Source: Polynucleobacter antarcticus
GTDB taxonomy: Bacteria; Pseudomonadota; Gammaproteobacteria; Burkholderiales; Burkholderiaceae
DNA: 64,000 nucleotides
Assembly (NCBI RefSeq): GCF_013307245.1
Contig: NZ_CP028941.1
Span: forward strand, 806,001-870,000
Reading direction: 5' to 3'
Made by a program: the position numbers and the translations under genes. Shown in pieces: positions 29,651 to 41,003 of this stretch (positions are counted from its first letter, which is position 1; each line of letters starts with the position of its first letter). The notes under the pieces are model-generated. The model was not told the DNA's origin. It searched no databases and worked only from the letters and a program-made list of their open reading frames with translations.

Positions 29651-32600
29651 TGCCTAAGCGTAGCGATATTAAAAGTATTCTGATTATTGGTGCAGGTCCG
29701 ATTGTGATTGGTCAAGCTTGTGAGTTTGATTATTCCGGTGCGCAGGCTTGCAAGGCATTGCGGGATGAAGGCTTCAAAGTCATCCTTGTGAATAGCAACC
29801 CAGCGACCATCATGACTGATCCAGAAATGGCCGATGTGACTTATATCGAGCCGATTACTTGGGAAGTTGTTGAACGTATTATTGCCACTGAAAAACCGGA
29901 TGCGATTTTGCCAACGATGGGCGGACAAACTGCTCTTAATTGCGCCTTAGATTTACATCGCCATGGTGTTCTGGAGAAATACGGGTGCGAGTTGATTGGT
30001 GCATCACCAGAAGCGATTGATAAAGCCGAAGATCGTCAGAAGTTTAAAAATGCCATGACCAAAATTGGTTTAGGTTCTGCGAAGTCTGGCATTGCGCACA
30101 CTATGGATGAGGCGCATGTCGTGCAGCAGCGCATCCAGATTGAGACGGGGAGCTTAGGCTTTCCTGTGGTGATTCGTCCTTCCTTCACGATGGGTGGATC
30201 TGGCGGTGGTATTGCTTATAACCGCGAAGAGTTCGAAGAAATTTGTAAGCGAGGTTTAGATCTCTCGCCAACCCGTGAGCTCTTGATTGAAGAGTCTCTC
30301 CTTGGCTGGAAAGAGTTTGAAATGGAAGTCGTGCGGGATCGCGCGGATAACTGCATCATCGTATGTTCTATTGAAAACTTTGATCCGATGGGTGTGCATA
30401 CCGGAGATTCGATTACGGTTGCTCCTGCACAAACCTTAACGGATAAAGAGTATCAAATTCTGCGTAATGCCTCGATAGCAGTGTTGCGTGAAATTGGTGT
30501 TGATACGGGTGGCTCTAACGTACAGTTCTCGATTAATCCAGAAGATGGCCGCATGATTGTGATTGAGATGAACCCACGGGTTTCTCGTTCATCTGCGTTG
30601 GCATCTAAGGCAACAGGTTTTCCAATCGCGAAGATTGCCGCGAAGTTAGCAGTGGGTTACACACTAGATGAGTTAAAGAATGACATCACGGGTGGTGCTA
30701 CACCCGCTTCATTTGAACCTTCAATCGATTACGTTGTCACGAAGATTCCTCGCTTTGCTTTTGAGAAGTTCCCCCAAGCGGATTCGCGTTTAACGACACA
30801 GATGAAGTCCGTAGGTGAGGTGATGGCGATTGGCCGAACATTCCAAGAATCCTTCCAAAAAGCTCTACGTGGTTTAGAGGTCGGTGTAGATGGTTTAGAT
30901 GAATTTTCTACTGACTTAGACGACATCATTCAAGAAATTGGTGAGCCAGGCCCAGACCGTGTTTGGTATTTGGGTGACGCTTTCCGGATGGGCATGGGTC
31001 TGGATGAGGTGTATGCAGAGACCAAAATTGATCCTTGGTTCTTAGAGCAAATCGAAGAGCTGATTACGATTGAAACTGAACTCAAGCTGCGTAAGATTGA
31101 TAGCTTGTCTGCTCCAGAATTACGCTTTATTAAGCAAAAAGGTTTTTCAGATCGACGTTTGGGCAAGCTGATGGGTGTTGATGCTTCCTCGGTGCGTGCA
31201 GCGCGTCATCGCTTAAAGGTTGTACCGGTTTACAAGCGGGTAGATACCTGCGCGGCAGAGTTTTCAACAAATACAGCGTATTTGTATTCCACTTATGAGG
31301 CTGAGCATGGTGAATGCGAATCCCAGCCGACCAATAACAATAAGATCATGGTACTGGGCGGCGGTCCTAACCGAATTGGTCAAGGTATCGAGTTTGATTA
31401 TTGCTGTGTTCATGCTGCTTTAGCACTACGTGACGATGGTTATGAAACCATTATGGTGAACTGCAACCCTGAAACCGTTTCGACTGACTACGATACTTCC
31501 GATCGTTTGTACTTTGAACCTTTGACATTAGAAGATGTTCTCGAGATCGTAGCGATAGAAAAACCTAAGGGCGTGATCGTGCAGTATGGCGGTCAGACAC
31601 CTTTGAAATTGGCTTTAGATCTAGAACGTAATGGCGTGCCAATTATCGGAACTTCGCCAGACATGATTGATGCTGCCGAAGATCGTGAGCGTTTTCAGAA
31701 GTTATTACATGATTTAAAACTACGTCAACCACCTAACCGCACAGCCCGTGCCGAAGATGAAGCGCTTAAGCTCGCTGAGGAAATTGGGTATCCATTGGTT
31801 GTGCGTCCTTCCTACGTTTTAGGTGGTCGCGCCATGGAAATTGTGCATGATGGTCGTGATCTTGAACGCTATATGCGTGAAGCAGTCAAAGTGTCACATG
31901 ACTCTCCCGTATTACTTGATCGCTTCTTAAATGATGCGATTGAATGCGATGTGGATTGTATTAGTGATGGTCAACGTGTCTTTATCGGCGGCGTGATGGA
32001 GCATATTGAGCAAGCAGGTGTCCACTCTGGCGACTCTGCCTGTTCATTGCCCCCTTATTCATTATCAGAAAGCACGATTGCTGAGATTAAGCGTCAGACT
32101 GCTGCCATGGCTAAAGGTTTGAACGTGATCGGCTTAATGAATGTGCAATTCGCGATTCAGAATGTCGATGGCCAAGATGTCATCTATGTTCTCGAGGTTA
32201 ATCCCCGCGCTTCGCGTACTGTGCCATTTGTATCGAAAGCCACGGGCTTACAGTTGGCGAAGATTGCAGCACGCTGTATGGTGGGGCAGACACTCGATCA
32301 GCAGGGTATTAAGGCTGAAGTACTGCCTGGCTACTTCTCAGTCAAAGAAGCTGTCTTCCCATTTAATAAATTTCCAGGCATCGATCCTATCTTAGGACCA
32401 GAAATGCGCTCTACAGGCGAAGTGATGGGAGTTGGTAAAACGTTTGGTGAAGCCCTCTTTAAATCTCAATTGGGTGCTGGTATCAAGTTACCGAAGAGCG
32501 GTACGGTTGTCCTGACAGTAAAGGATAGCGATAAGCCTAAAGCAGTGGAGGTTGCTAAGCTCTTGCATCAATTAGGATTTCCGATGGTGGCTACTAAAGG

Positions 32601-32913
32601 CACTGCTGCGGCAATTGAAGCGGCTGGTTTACCAGTACGGGTTGTTAATAAGGTGAAGGATGGTCGTCCGCATATCGTAGATTTAATTAAGAACGGGGAA
32701 ATTTCCTTGGTATTTACCACCGTAGATGAAACCCGCACTGCGATTGCAGATTCACGATCAATTCGAACGAGCGCTCAAGCAAATAACGTTACGTATTACA
32801 CGACGATTAGTGCAGCACGTGCTGTGATGGATGGTTTGATGGCATCACAAAGTGGCAATAAAGACGCACTTGAGGTGTATTCATTACAAAATTTACATAA
32901 GACGCTCCATTGA
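29650..32913 (+). CDS. carB: Carbamoyl-phosphate synthase large subunit
   Basis: Makes carbamoyl phosphate from bicarbonate, ammonia and two ATP. The 1087-residue protein has two homologous ATP-grasp halves: the first begins [22 protein letters not shown], the second [25 protein letters not shown] near residue 565. Both have [16 protein letters not shown] or [20 protein letters not shown] metal-binding segments. The final 140 residues form the MGS-like regulatory domain. It is translationally coupled to carA, and greA follows 30 bp later. Confidence 0.97.
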   Translation: MPKRSDIKSILIIGAGPIVIGQACEFDYSGAQACKALRDEGFKVILVNSNPATIMTDPEMADVTYIEPITWEVVERIIATEKPDAILPTMGGQTALNCALDLHRHGVLEKYGCELIGASPEAIDKAEDRQKFKNAMTKIGLGSAKSGIAHTMDEAHVVQQRIQIETGSLGFPVVIRPSFTMGGSGGGIAYNREEFEEICKRGLDLSPTRELLIEESLLGWKEFEMEVVRDRADNCIIVCSIENFDPMGVHTGDSITVAPAQTLTDKEYQILRNASIAVLREIGVDTGGSNVQFSINPEDGRMIVIEMNPRVSRSSALASKATGFPIAKIAAKLAVGYTLDELKNDITGGATPASFEPSIDYVVTKIPRFAFEKFPQADSRLTTQMKSVGEVMAIGRTFQESFQKALRGLEVGVDGLDEFSTDLDDIIQEIGEPGPDRVWYLGDAFRMGMGLDEVYAETKIDPWFLEQIEELITIETELKLRKIDSLSAPELRFIKQKGFSDRRLGKLMGVDASSVRAARHRLKVVPVYKRVDTCAAEFSTNTAYLYSTYEAEHGECESQPTNNNKIMVLGGGPNRIGQGIEFDYCCVHAALALRDDGYETIMVNCNPETVSTDYDTSDRLYFEPLTLEDVLEIVAIEKPKGVIVQYGGQTPLKLALDLERNGVPIIGTSPDMIDAAEDRERFQKLLHDLKLRQPPNRTARAEDEALKLAEEIGYPLVVRPSYVLGGRAMEIVHDGRDLERYMREAVKVSHDSPVLLDRFLNDAIECDVDCISDGQRVFIGGVMEHIEQAGVHSGDSACSLPPYSLSESTIAEIKRQTAAMAKGLNVIGLMNVQFAIQNVDGQDVIYVLEVNPRASRTVPFVSKATGLQLAKIAARCMVGQTLDQQGIKAEVLPGYFSVKEAVFPFNKFPGIDPILGPEMRSTGEVMGVGKTFGEALFKSQLGAGIKLPKSGTVVLTVKDSDKPKAVEVAKLLHQLGFPMVATKGTAAAIEAAGLPVRVVNKVKDGRPHIVDLIKNGEISLVFTTVDETRTAIADSRSIRTSAQANNVTYYTTISAARAVMDGLMASQSGNKDALEVYSLQNLHKTLH

Positions 32914-32943
32914 CTCTCCATTAATTTAAGTTAGACTAGAAAC

Positions 32944-33420
32944 ATGAACTCAATACCAATTACCAAGCGTGGGGCAGAACTTCTCAAAGAAGAGTTGCAC
33001 CGCTTAAAGCATGTAGAGCGCCCAGCAGTGATTATTGCTATTTCAGAAGCGCGTGCGCAGGGTGATCTGTCTGAGAATGCAGAGTACGATGCTGCAAAAG
33101 AAAAGCAAGGCTTTGTTGAAGGGCGCATTCAGGAGCTAGAGGGCAAGCTGTCAGCTGCTCAGGTGATTGATCCCGCAACCCTAGATGTTAATGGACGCAT
33201 CGTATTTGGTGCCACCGTTGAGCTAGAAGATTTAGAAGATGGGACGAAGTTCACTTATCAAATTGTGGGTGATGATGAGGCAGACATCGCAGTAAATAAG
33301 ATTTCCATTAGCTCTCCGATTGCCCGCGCACTCATTAGTAAAGAAGAGGGTGATGTTGTGGCTGTTCAAGCCCCAGGCGGTAATCGCGAAGTCGAAATCT
33401 TAGCCGTTCGTTACATTTAA
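32944..33420 (+). CDS. greA: Transcription elongation factor GreA
   Basis: Rescues backtracked RNA polymerase by stimulating transcript cleavage. The 158-residue protein has the N-terminal coiled coil ([22 protein letters not shown]) with the acidic tip in [15 protein letters not shown] and the C-terminal FKBP-like domain ending [11 protein letters not shown]. Gene order carB-greA-DUF4149 is common in Burkholderiales. Confidence 0.97.
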   Translation: MNSIPITKRGAELLKEELHRLKHVERPAVIIAISEARAQGDLSENAEYDAAKEKQGFVEGRIQELEGKLSAAQVIDPATLDVNGRIVFGATVELEDLEDGTKFTYQIVGDDEADIAVNKISISSPIARALISKEEGDVVAVQAPGGNREVEILAVRYI

Positions 33421-33434
33421 GCTGCTGCATAACT

Positions 33435-33926
33435 ATGCTGAATGCCTCTGCATATTCTGCAGCACAAAGAGTCTTTGTTCTGGTGGCAGGTTTGTGGGTG
33501 GGTAGTCTACTAGCAGTGGGCTATTTAGTTGCTCCCGCCATCTTTAGTACGATGACCGATCGTCAAGTAGCTGGCATGGTCGCTGGCGCTATCTTCACCT
33601 TAGAAGCGTATTTGAGTTTGATTATTTGTATTGGTCTGATGGTGTTAGCCAATCTTTTAGTCAATCGAGGCCTCTACCACTATCGACTGATTCGTTGGCT
33701 GTTATTGGCAATGTTGCTTTGTGCAATGACCGCAGTCTTTATCCTCATTCCCTGGATGAATACCGTCAGAGATAGTGCTCTAGCTCAAGGAATGCCTGTA
33801 GCACTCTCTCCATCAGCGGGTTTATTTAGAAGCCTACACATTGCCTCTAGCACTCTGTATGTGATTCAAAGCGTACTGGGAGTGTTTTTAGTGTGGCGAC
33901 TGACTAAGAGCGCAGTAACTTACTAG
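33435..33926 (+). CDS. DUF4149 domain membrane protein
   Basis: A 163-residue inner-membrane protein with four hydrophobic helices, near residues 12-35, 50-75, 82-105 and 135-157. The start (AQRVFVLVAGLWVGSLLAVGYLVAPAIF) and the loop LIPWMNTVRDSA are typical of the DUF4149 family, whose function is unknown. It follows greA by 14 bp and is probably cotranscribed. Confidence 0.85.
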   Translation: MLNASAYSAAQRVFVLVAGLWVGSLLAVGYLVAPAIFSTMTDRQVAGMVAGAIFTLEAYLSLIICIGLMVLANLLVNRGLYHYRLIRWLLLAMLLCAMTAVFILIPWMNTVRDSALAQGMPVALSPSAGLFRSLHIASSTLYVIQSVLGVFLVWRLTKSAVTY

Positions 33927-33957
33927 ATCCATCAGAAATACAAACTAAGCAACAAAA

Positions 33958-33976
33958 AACGCCGACTCGCGGCGTT
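33958..33976 (-). terminator. rho-independent terminator of yhbY
   Basis: A 7-bp stem AACGCCG/CGGCGTT with a 5-nt loop. On the minus strand it is followed by a T-run (complement of the AAAAAA at 33954-33959), so it terminates the yhbY transcript. On the plus strand there is no T-tract, so read-through from the DUF4149 gene is less likely to be stopped here. Confidence 0.7.
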
Positions 33977-33986
33977 CATCGTGATA

Positions 33987-34637
33987 CTAAGAACCCAGGG
34001 ATTTTTTCTTCGTACTGCTCATCCGTACTTTTCTTTTCTTAATGGGCGCAGGTGCAGGGGCTGCCTTGCGATAGCCCGGAGATGACCAACCAATTTTAGA
34101 TTCAGCAGCATCAGCTCTTAACACGCGTTTCTTTGGAGCTGTAGAGCTAGTACTGGATTGTGCAGCCGTCTTTACAGCAGCAGCTCTGGTGAACGGTGAT
34201 TTGCTAGCAGCTGAGCGTCTGTCAGAGCGCTCTGATGTACTTGTTCTGACACCTTCTTTGGATGCACCACGCACACCTTGACGCTTGGTACGCGGAGCTT
34301 GTAATGACTTCTTAGTTTGCTTGTAAGATCTGCCTAAATTTAAGAGTGCTGTATCAAGTTCTGCTTTAGGCTTCCAGATCACAAGGAGTTTGCCAATATG
34401 TTGCACAGGTGCCGCACCCAGTTTTTCGCAAAGTTCTTCATACATCGCAATACGGGCATCACGATCATCACCAAAGACACGGATCTTAATCAGACCATGG
34501 TGAGAGATCGCCAATTTTGCTTCTTTAAGCACTGCAGAAGTGAGCCCATCACCCCCAATCATGACAACGGGGCTTAGGTCGTGGGCATCCGCTTTCAGGG
34601 ATTTGCGTTGTGCGGGGGTAATAGTTAGTGCTGTCAT
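33987..34637 (-). CDS. yhbY: YhbY family (CRM domain) RNA-binding protein
   Basis: The first 95 residues form a CRM domain as in E. coli YhbY, which binds pre-50S ribosomal particles: MTALTITPAQRKSLKADAHDLSPVVMIGG, HHGLIKIRVFGDDRDAR, and GKLLVIWKP. Start ATG 34637 gives the usual beginning; an ATG at 34673 would add 12 unrelated residues. A basic, Ser/Ala/Lys-rich tail of about 120 residues (ending KKRKVRMSSTKKKSLGS) follows, longer than the roughly 97 residues of the E. coli protein, and may add non-specific RNA contacts. It is divergent from rlmE, the usual order next to ftsH. Confidence 0.9.
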   Translation of the reverse strand: MTALTITPAQRKSLKADAHDLSPVVMIGGDGLTSAVLKEAKLAISHHGLIKIRVFGDDRDARIAMYEELCEKLGAAPVQHIGKLLVIWKPKAELDTALLNLGRSYKQTKKSLQAPRTKRQGVRGASKEGVRTSTSERSDRRSAASKSPFTRAAAVKTAAQSSTSSTAPKKRVLRADAAESKIGWSSPGYRKAAPAPAPIKKRKVRMSSTKKKSLGS

Positions 34638-34774
34638 GGGCTCGATGATAGAGCATTCAGAGGGGTAAATCACTGTCTGCGTCGGTATATGGAAGATATT
34701 GGGTCAGATTCGATCAATTCTTTTTGCCTTAGGAGTCAGAAACAAGGAAAATAGAACTCGAAAGTGGGTAAGTT

Positions 34775-35449
34775 GTGGCAAAGAATAAATTTAATAAAAG
34801 TTGGTTGCAGGATCACCTACAAGATCCTTACGTAAAGATGGCTCAGAAAGAGGGCTATCGTGCGCGTGCTGTTTATAAGTTAAGCGAAATCGACGAGCAA
34901 GATCACCTGATCAAAGCGGGTATGACTATCGTGGATTTGGGAAGCGCTCCCGGAAGTTGGTCTCAATATGCTCGTAATCGCTTGACTGAGTTAGGCAAAA
35001 ACAATCCCCAGATTGAATCGGGCAAACCAGATGGCACCATTATTGCGATTGATATTCTGCCGATGGAAGAGATTGCGGATGTGAGCTTTATTCAGGGCGA
35101 TTTTAGGGAGGATGAGGGTTTGCAGGCCTTAGAAGCCCTTTTACCAGCCAGTGCCAATGGAAAAGTAGACTTGGTCCTATCCGATATGGCCCCAAACCTC
35201 TCTGGCGTGGGTGTAGCAGATGCTGCCCGAATGGCCTTTTTAGCTGAAATTGCTCTAGATTTTGCATTGGGCCACCTGAAACCCGAAGGGGCGCTGTTAA
35301 TTAAGTGCTTTAACGGCAGTGGGTATAGCCAAATCGTAGAGTCCTTTAAAAAGGTCTTCAAGACAGTGGCTTCGAGAAAGCCCAAGGCATCTAGAGCCCG
35401 TTCCTCAGAGATCTTTCTTTTGGGCAGACAGCTCAAACCACCCAAATAA
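34775..35449 (+). CDS. rlmE: 23S rRNA 2'-O-methyltransferase (Um2552)
   Basis: FtsJ/RrmJ enzyme that methylates U2552 in the A-loop of 23S rRNA, a late step of 50S assembly. The 224-residue protein has [15 protein letters not shown], motif [17 protein letters not shown], and [23 protein letters not shown] with the catalytic Asp, then [21 protein letters not shown]. It starts at GTG 34775. ftsH is the next gene, as in most proteobacteria. Confidence 0.95.
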   Translation: MAKNKFNKSWLQDHLQDPYVKMAQKEGYRARAVYKLSEIDEQDHLIKAGMTIVDLGSAPGSWSQYARNRLTELGKNNPQIESGKPDGTIIAIDILPMEEIADVSFIQGDFREDEGLQALEALLPASANGKVDLVLSDMAPNLSGVGVADAARMAFLAEIALDFALGHLKPEGALLIKCFNGSGYSQIVESFKKVFKTVASRKPKASRARSSEIFLLGRQLKPPK

Positions 35450-35567
35450 GCTAAAAAGTCAAATTACCCACTTCAGATAAGGGTTTATCAAAATAAACAC
35501 CCCTCTAGCTCTTGAAAAAGGGTGGTAGTAGAATCAAATACACAGAACTAGCAATCCGCTTTCACTC

Positions 35568-35581
35568 CCGGATTAATCCGG
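35568..35581. promoter_or_regulatory. 14-bp perfect palindrome before ftsH
   Basis: CCGGATTAATCCGG is self-complementary over all 14 bases and ends 13 bp before the TTG start of ftsH, directly against the AAAGG that serves as ribosome binding site. It could be an operator or a short mRNA structure affecting translation. CTTGAAA at 35509-35515 resembles the -35 of a heat-shock promoter but no matching -10 is clear. Confidence 0.4.
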
Positions 35582-35594
35582 CAAAGGTTTCCTT

Positions 35595-37475
35595 TTGAAT
35601 AACAATATGATGCAAAAAATCGGTGTATGGCTCATTGTGGGCCTAGTGCTGTTCACTGTTTTTAAGCAGTTCGACAGACCTAAAGAGCAGGCTCAGGTCA
35701 CTTACTCTCAGTTTATGGATGACGCCAAGGTTGGCAAAATAAAGCGAGTGGACGTACAGGGTCGTACATTACAAGTGACCCCAAATGACGGTAACAAGTA
35801 TTCCATCATCACCCCAGGTGATATTTGGATGGTTGGTGACCTCATGAAGTACGGCGTTCAAGTGACAGGTAAAGCGGATGAAGAGCCTAACCTGTTGGTA
35901 TCTGCGATGTACTATCTTGGACCTACTTTACTGATCATTGGTTTTTGGTTTTTCATGATGCGTCAGATGCAGGGTGGCGGCAAAGGCGGCGCCTTCTCTT
36001 TCGGTAAATCTAAAGCGCGTTTGATTGATGAGAATAGTAATACCGTGACCTTTGCTGACGTAGCAGGTTGCGATGAAGCAAAAGAAGAAGTCTTCGAGAT
36101 TGTGGACTTCTTAAAAGATCCACAAAAATTTCAGAAACTCGGTGGCCGTATTCCGCATGGTGTATTGCTTGTGGGTCCTCCCGGTACCGGTAAGACTCTA
36201 TTAGCCCGTGCCATCGCAGGCGAAGCCAAAGTTCCATTCTTTGCTATTTCTGGTTCTGATTTCGTTGAGATGTTTGTGGGCGTTGGTGCTTCTCGTGTAC
36301 GCGACATGTTTGAGAACGCGAAGAAAAGCTCCCCTTGTATTATCTTTATTGATGAGATCGATGCGGTCGGTCGTCATCGTGGCGCCGGCATGGGTGGTGG
36401 TAACGATGAGCGCGAACAAACCTTAAATCAAATGCTTGTAGAGATGGATGGTTTTGAAAGTAATAGTGGCGTGATCGTAGTAGCTGCTACTAACCGTTCT
36501 GATGTATTGGATCGCGCTTTGCTCCGTCCAGGACGTTTTGATCGTCAAGTACACGTTGGCTTGCCTGATATCCGTGGGCGCGAGCAAATCTTGCAAGTGC
36601 ACATGCGTAAGGTACCACTTGATCCTGATGTTAATGCAGCGGTATTGGCGCGTGGAACACCTGGTTTCTCTGGTGCAGATTTAGCCAACTTGGTGAATGA
36701 GTCTGCCTTGTTTGCAGCCCGCCGTAATAAGCGTGCCGTCGATATGCGAGACTTTGAAGACGCTAAAGACAAAATTTATATGGGCCCAGAGCGTAAGTCT
36801 GCTGTGATGCGCGAAGAAGAGCGTCGCAATACGGCTTATCACGAGTCTGGTCACGCAGTCGTGGCTAAGGTCTTACCTAAGGCTGACCCAGTACATAAAG
36901 TCACCATCATGCCACGCGGTATGGCATTGGGTGTGACTTGGCAGTTGCCTGAGTTCGATCGTGTGAACCTGTACAAAGATCGCATGATGGAAGAGTTGGC
37001 AATCTTGTTTGGCGGCCGTGCTGCTGAAGAAGTATTTTTAAACTCGATGAGCACAGGTGCATCTAATGACTTTGAACGTGCCACGAAGATGGCGCGCGAT
37101 ATGGTGACGCGCTACGGCATGAGTGATAGCTTAGGAACGATGGTGTATGTCGATACTGAATCTGAGAGTATGTTCGGTCGCCAGAGCTCCAAAACTGTTT
37201 CTGAGTTAACTCAGCAAAAAGTAGACTTCGAGATTCGGGCTTTGGTAGATAGTCAATATGCATTGGCACGATCTATTCTGGAAGAAAATCGCGACAAGGT
37301 AGAGGCGATGGTTGCCGCCTTACTTGAGTTTGAAACGATTGATGCTGAGCAGATTACTGACATCATGGAAGGTCGTCCTCCGCGTATGCCAAAACCACCA
37401 CCTGCGAGTACCTTTGGTAATTCAGCAGGGGCTCCTCCTGGCCCTGCACCTGGTAGCGCACCAGCCACAGCCTAA
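35595..37475 (+). CDS. ftsH: ATP-dependent zinc metalloprotease FtsH
   Basis: Hexameric inner-membrane AAA+ protease that degrades damaged membrane proteins and regulators. The 626-residue protein has two N-terminal helices flanking a periplasmic domain, Walker A GPPGTGKT near residue 195, Walker [12 protein letters not shown], the second region of homology ([22 protein letters not shown]), and the zinc site HESGH at 416-420. The proline-rich tail is low complexity. The TTG start gives MNNNMMQK, matching the usual Burkholderiales N-terminus; ATG 35607 is an alternative. folP and glmM follow in the standard order. Confidence 0.97.
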   Translation: MNNNMMQKIGVWLIVGLVLFTVFKQFDRPKEQAQVTYSQFMDDAKVGKIKRVDVQGRTLQVTPNDGNKYSIITPGDIWMVGDLMKYGVQVTGKADEEPNLLVSAMYYLGPTLLIIGFWFFMMRQMQGGGKGGAFSFGKSKARLIDENSNTVTFADVAGCDEAKEEVFEIVDFLKDPQKFQKLGGRIPHGVLLVGPPGTGKTLLARAIAGEAKVPFFAISGSDFVEMFVGVGASRVRDMFENAKKSSPCIIFIDEIDAVGRHRGAGMGGGNDEREQTLNQMLVEMDGFESNSGVIVVAATNRSDVLDRALLRPGRFDRQVHVGLPDIRGREQILQVHMRKVPLDPDVNAAVLARGTPGFSGADLANLVNESALFAARRNKRAVDMRDFEDAKDKIYMGPERKSAVMREEERRNTAYHESGHAVVAKVLPKADPVHKVTIMPRGMALGVTWQLPEFDRVNLYKDRMMEELAILFGGRAAEEVFLNSMSTGASNDFERATKMARDMVTRYGMSDSLGTMVYVDTESESMFGRQSSKTVSELTQQKVDFEIRALVDSQYALARSILEENRDKVEAMVAALLEFETIDAEQITDIMEGRPPRMPKPPPASTFGNSAGAPPGPAPGSAPATA

Positions 37476-37506
37476 TCTTCTACTGCATTGGTAGACGATT
37501 AAGCTG

Positions 37507-38391
37507 ATGACTAAGCAAACTCTGCCCGCAACATGGTGTTGTGGGCGTTTTCTTTTTGACTTTAGCAAACGCAAGAAACCCTTAGTGATGGGGATTCTGA
37601 ATGCCACCCCCGATTCTTTTTCAGATGGGGGGAAATTTCGTACAGTCAGTGATGCTGTGGCACAAGCAGAGCATATGATCGCTGCTGGTGTAGACCTCAT
37701 TGATATTGGTGGAGAATCTACCCGTCCTGGTGCAGAACCGGTTTCACTTCAAGAAGAGTTAGACAGAGTTTTACCGGTGATCGAAGCGCTAAAAGACTGT
37801 GGCACAGCGTTATCTATTGATACTTATAAAGCAGAGACCATGCGCCAAGCACTTCAAGCTGGCGTTGATTGCGTGAATGATATCTGGGCTCTGCGACAAG
37901 CCGGTGCTGTTGATGCTGTCATAGAGCATGAAGAATCAAAGCAAGCAGGGACAAAGCAGGCACCATGCGGAATCATTTTGATGCATATGCAACGTGATCC
38001 ACAAACCATGCAGTTTGATCCCCATTATGAAGATGTGATTGCGCAGGTCATGTTGTTTCTTCAAGAGCGTGCTGAGCTTTTGAAAGAAAAAGGTATTGCC
38101 CCTAATAGAATTGCGATTGATCCTGGCTTTGGTTTTGGAAAAAGCCTTGAGCACAATCTCAGTATGTTGGCGCATTTTGAACGTTTCTCTGAATTAGGCC
38201 ATGCCGTCTTGGCAGGTATTTCTCGTAAGTCGATGTTGGGTAAGCTAACAGGTCGTGATACGAATGAACGGGTGGCGCCTAGCATTGCTGCCGCCATCCT
38301 CGCTGCCGATCGGGGAGCCCGCATTATTCGTGTTCACGACGTCCAAGAGACGGTGGATGCCCTCAAGATCTGGGAAGCCGTACAAGTCTAG
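37507..38391 (+). CDS. folP: Dihydropteroate synthase
   Basis: Joins p-aminobenzoate to dihydropterin pyrophosphate in folate synthesis; target of sulfonamides. The TIM-barrel signatures are [18 protein letters not shown] near residues 22-40, [17 protein letters not shown] near 62-78, [18 protein letters not shown] and the C-terminal [12 protein letters not shown]. Length is 294 residues. It sits between ftsH and glmM. Confidence 0.96.
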   Translation: MTKQTLPATWCCGRFLFDFSKRKKPLVMGILNATPDSFSDGGKFRTVSDAVAQAEHMIAAGVDLIDIGGESTRPGAEPVSLQEELDRVLPVIEALKDCGTALSIDTYKAETMRQALQAGVDCVNDIWALRQAGAVDAVIEHEESKQAGTKQAPCGIILMHMQRDPQTMQFDPHYEDVIAQVMLFLQERAELLKEKGIAPNRIAIDPGFGFGKSLEHNLSMLAHFERFSELGHAVLAGISRKSMLGKLTGRDTNERVAPSIAAAILAADRGARIIRVHDVQETVDALKIWEAVQV

Positions 38392-38423
38392 GTCTATCCT
38401 CTACAAGTTTTATAATTAAATCC

Positions 38424-39767
38424 ATGAAAAAACAATACTTTGGTACAGACGGTATTCGCGGTGAAGTAGGGCAATTTCCGATTGTTCCCGAGTTTATGAC
38501 GCGTCTAGCTTATGCTGCCGGCAAGGTGCTCATCAGTAATGCAAAATCTGGTGAGCGTTGCAAAGTGCTAATCGGAAAAGATACCCGTGTATCAGGTTAT
38601 TTATTAGAGGCTTCTTTAGAAGCGGGTTTTGCAGCTGCTGGTGTCGATGTCATGTTATGCGGCCCAATGCCTACCCCAGGTGTTGCTTATCTCACGAAGG
38701 CCTTACGCTTAACAGCAGGTGTAGTGATTTCTGCATCACACAATCCTTATCAAGATAACGGCATTAAATTCTTTTCCGCTCAGGGTGACAAACTCTCTGA
38801 TGATTTTGAATTAGCCATCGAAGCTGAACTTGAAAAACCGATGGGTTGTGTGAGCTCAAAAGAACTGGGTAAGGCTTTTCGTTTAGATGATGCTGCAGGC
38901 CGTTATATTGAATTTTGTAAATCAAGCTTTCCAGCTGAACTTAATCTCAAAGGTATGAAACTCGTGGTGGACTGCGCTAATGGCGCGGCTTATCACATAG
39001 CGCCCCATGTCTTTCATGAGCTTGGAGCAGAAGTCACGTCGATTGGCGTTAATCCTAATGGCCGCAATATTAATGATGGTTGTGGCGCTACTGCGCCAGC
39101 AGCATTAATCGCCAAGGTCAAAGAGCTTGGCGCTGATATTGGTATTGCTCTAGATGGTGATGCCGATCGCTTACAAATGGTGGATTCTTCAGGGCGTCTT
39201 TTTAATGGCGATGAGCTCCTATACGTACTGGCTAAAGATCGCATTACCCGTGGCCACAATCTTGGTGGCGTTGTTGGAACCTTGATGACTAACTTGGCAG
39301 TAGAAAATGCGATTAAAGCTTTAGGGCTTGAATTTGAACGCGCAAACGTAGGCGACCGCTATGTTTTGGAACTACTCAAGCAAAAGAGTTGGCTAATTGG
39401 TGGCGAGGGATCTGGACATTTGCTTTGCTTAGACCAACACTCTACTGGTGATGGCACGATTGCAGCACTGCAGGTTTTAGCTGCGATGAGTCAAGCTAAG
39501 CAGAGTTTGGCGCAATTATTGGAGGCTGTACAAGTCTTTCCTCAGGTGCTGCTTAACGTCAAATTTAAAGCGGGCTACGACTGGAAGTCAGATAGCGCCC
39601 TAAAACAGCAGATTACTCAGGTTGAAAGTGACCTTAAAGGCACGGGTAGGGTGCTGATGAGGGCATCTGGTACAGAACCAGTCCTGAGGGTGATGGTGGA
39701 GGCTCAGGATGGAGATCTGGCTCTGAGAGCCGCTCAAAGCATTGCTGATTTGGTCCCTACCGCATAA
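38424..39767 (+). CDS. glmM: Phosphoglucosamine mutase
   Basis: Converts glucosamine-6-phosphate to glucosamine-1-phosphate for UDP-GlcNAc, peptidoglycan and LPS. The 447-residue enzyme starts [15 protein letters not shown], has the phosphoserine loop in [15 protein letters not shown] (Ser near 105), the metal loop [13 protein letters not shown] near 243, sugar-binding GGEGSGHLL and the phosphate-binding [15 protein letters not shown] at the end. It is the last housekeeping gene before the pst operon. Confidence 0.97.
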   Translation: MKKQYFGTDGIRGEVGQFPIVPEFMTRLAYAAGKVLISNAKSGERCKVLIGKDTRVSGYLLEASLEAGFAAAGVDVMLCGPMPTPGVAYLTKALRLTAGVVISASHNPYQDNGIKFFSAQGDKLSDDFELAIEAELEKPMGCVSSKELGKAFRLDDAAGRYIEFCKSSFPAELNLKGMKLVVDCANGAAYHIAPHVFHELGAEVTSIGVNPNGRNINDGCGATAPAALIAKVKELGADIGIALDGDADRLQMVDSSGRLFNGDELLYVLAKDRITRGHNLGGVVGTLMTNLAVENAIKALGLEFERANVGDRYVLELLKQKSWLIGGEGSGHLLCLDQHSTGDGTIAALQVLAAMSQAKQSLAQLLEAVQVFPQVLLNVKFKAGYDWKSDSALKQQITQVESDLKGTGRVLMRASGTEPVLRVMVEAQDGDLALRAAQSIADLVPTA

Positions 39768-39815
39768 GTCACTGAAATTGTTGAATTATTTTTGATCATT
39801 ATTTAATGGTGATAG

Positions 39816-39833
39816 CTGTCATTAAACTGTCAT
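39816..39833 (+). promoter_or_regulatory. Pho box of the pst-pho operon
   Basis: CTGTCATTAAACTGTCAT is two perfect 7-bp PhoB half-sites (CTGTCAT) separated by 4 A/T-rich bases, i.e. an 11-bp direct repeat. TATCGT at 39844, 10 bp downstream, is in the position of the -10 box in PhoB-dependent promoters, where the Pho box replaces the -35. It lies 62 bp before the pstS ATG. Confidence 0.92.
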
Positions 39834-39894
39834 AAGTAAATCGTATCGTCCTTTCTAACGCGATATTGCGTGAACTTCACGAGGATCTATTCAG

Positions 39895-40917
39895 ATGAAA
39901 TCTTTCTTAAAAACAGCGTTAGTGATCAGCGCTATTTCATTTGCCCCAGTTGCGTTTGCAGTCGATATGACTGGCGCTGGCGCTACATTTCCATACCCTA
40001 TTTACGCTAAATGGGCTGAAGCCTATAAAGCTAAAACTGGTTCCAACCTCAATTACCAGTCAATTGGTTCTTCAGGCGGCATCAAGCAAATTAAAGCAAA
40101 AACAGTGGATTTCGGTGCAACTGATAATCCAGTGAAGTTTGATGACTTAGAAAAAGATGGTCTTGTACAGTTCCCAGCGATTATTGGCGGTGTAGTGCCC
40201 GTCATTAACGTGGAGGGTGTAAAGCCTTACGAACTCAAGTTGTCCCCAGATACCCTGTCGGATATCTTTCAAGGTGCGATTACCAACTGGAATGACAGAC
40301 GTATCGTATTGAATAACCCTGGTATGAAGATGCCTGATTTGCCAATCACTGTAGTACACCGTGCTGACGGTTCTGGCACAACGGCTATTTTCACTAACTA
40401 TCTCGCTAAGGTTAGTCAAAACTGGAAAGATGCTGTTGGAGAAGGTGCTGCTGTTAAATGGCCAGCTGCTTCCTCAGTAGGCGGCAAAGGCAATGAAGGT
40501 GTTGCTGCAAACGTATTGCGTGTGAAGGGTGCTATTGGTTATGTAGAGTATGCCTATGCCAAGAAAAACAAAATGATCAGCGTTTCCTTGAAAAATAGAG
40601 ACGGTCAATTTGTACAACCGGATGACCTGACATTTGCTGCTGCTGCTGCGAGTACAGATTGGTCTAAAGTACCAGGCATGGGTACTTTTATTACTAATGC
40701 TCCAGGTGCTAAATCATGGCCAATCACTGGTGCGTCTTTTATATTGGTATATAAGGCACCAGAGAACAAAGCTAAGGTAGCTGAAGTACTCAAGTTCTTT
40801 GACTTCGCATTTAAAGAAGGCAAGAAAATGGCAGAAGAGTTGGACTATGTTCCGATGCCAGATGCTACTACAGACTTTATTCGCAAGAATGTGTTCACGC
40901 AGGTAAACACTAAGTAA
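39895..40917 (+). CDS. pstS: Phosphate ABC transporter substrate-binding protein
   Basis: Periplasmic high-affinity phosphate-binding protein. A signal peptide of about 22 residues ends in PVAFA. The mature protein begins VDMTGAGATFPYPIYAKWAEAY and has SIGSSGGIKQI and VVHRADGSGTTAIFTNYL, which bind phosphate. Length is 340 residues. Directly controlled by the Pho box at 39816. A hairpin after the gene separates it from pstC. Confidence 0.97.
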   Translation: MKSFLKTALVISAISFAPVAFAVDMTGAGATFPYPIYAKWAEAYKAKTGSNLNYQSIGSSGGIKQIKAKTVDFGATDNPVKFDDLEKDGLVQFPAIIGGVVPVINVEGVKPYELKLSPDTLSDIFQGAITNWNDRRIVLNNPGMKMPDLPITVVHRADGSGTTAIFTNYLAKVSQNWKDAVGEGAAVKWPAASSVGGKGNEGVAANVLRVKGAIGYVEYAYAKKNKMISVSLKNRDGQFVQPDDLTFAAAAASTDWSKVPGMGTFITNAPGAKSWPITGASFILVYKAPENKAKVAEVLKFFDFAFKEGKKMAEELDYVPMPDATTDFIRKNVFTQVNTK

Positions 40918-40951
40918 GCTTTGGTGATTGACTTTTACCAATCACAATTAC

Positions 40952-40980
40952 AAACAGCTCCGCTATCTGTGGGGCTGTTT
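40952..40980 (+). terminator. hairpin between pstS and pstC (partial terminator)
   Basis: AAACAGCTCC pairs with GGGGCTGTTT over 10 bp with one G-U wobble and a 9-nt loop, followed by GTTCATTTAAA. Such a structure after a binding-protein gene usually lets PstS be made in excess over PstCAB by partial termination and mRNA 3'-end protection. Confidence 0.6.
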
Positions 40981-41003
40981 GTTCATTTAAATAAGTGCAA
41001 TTT

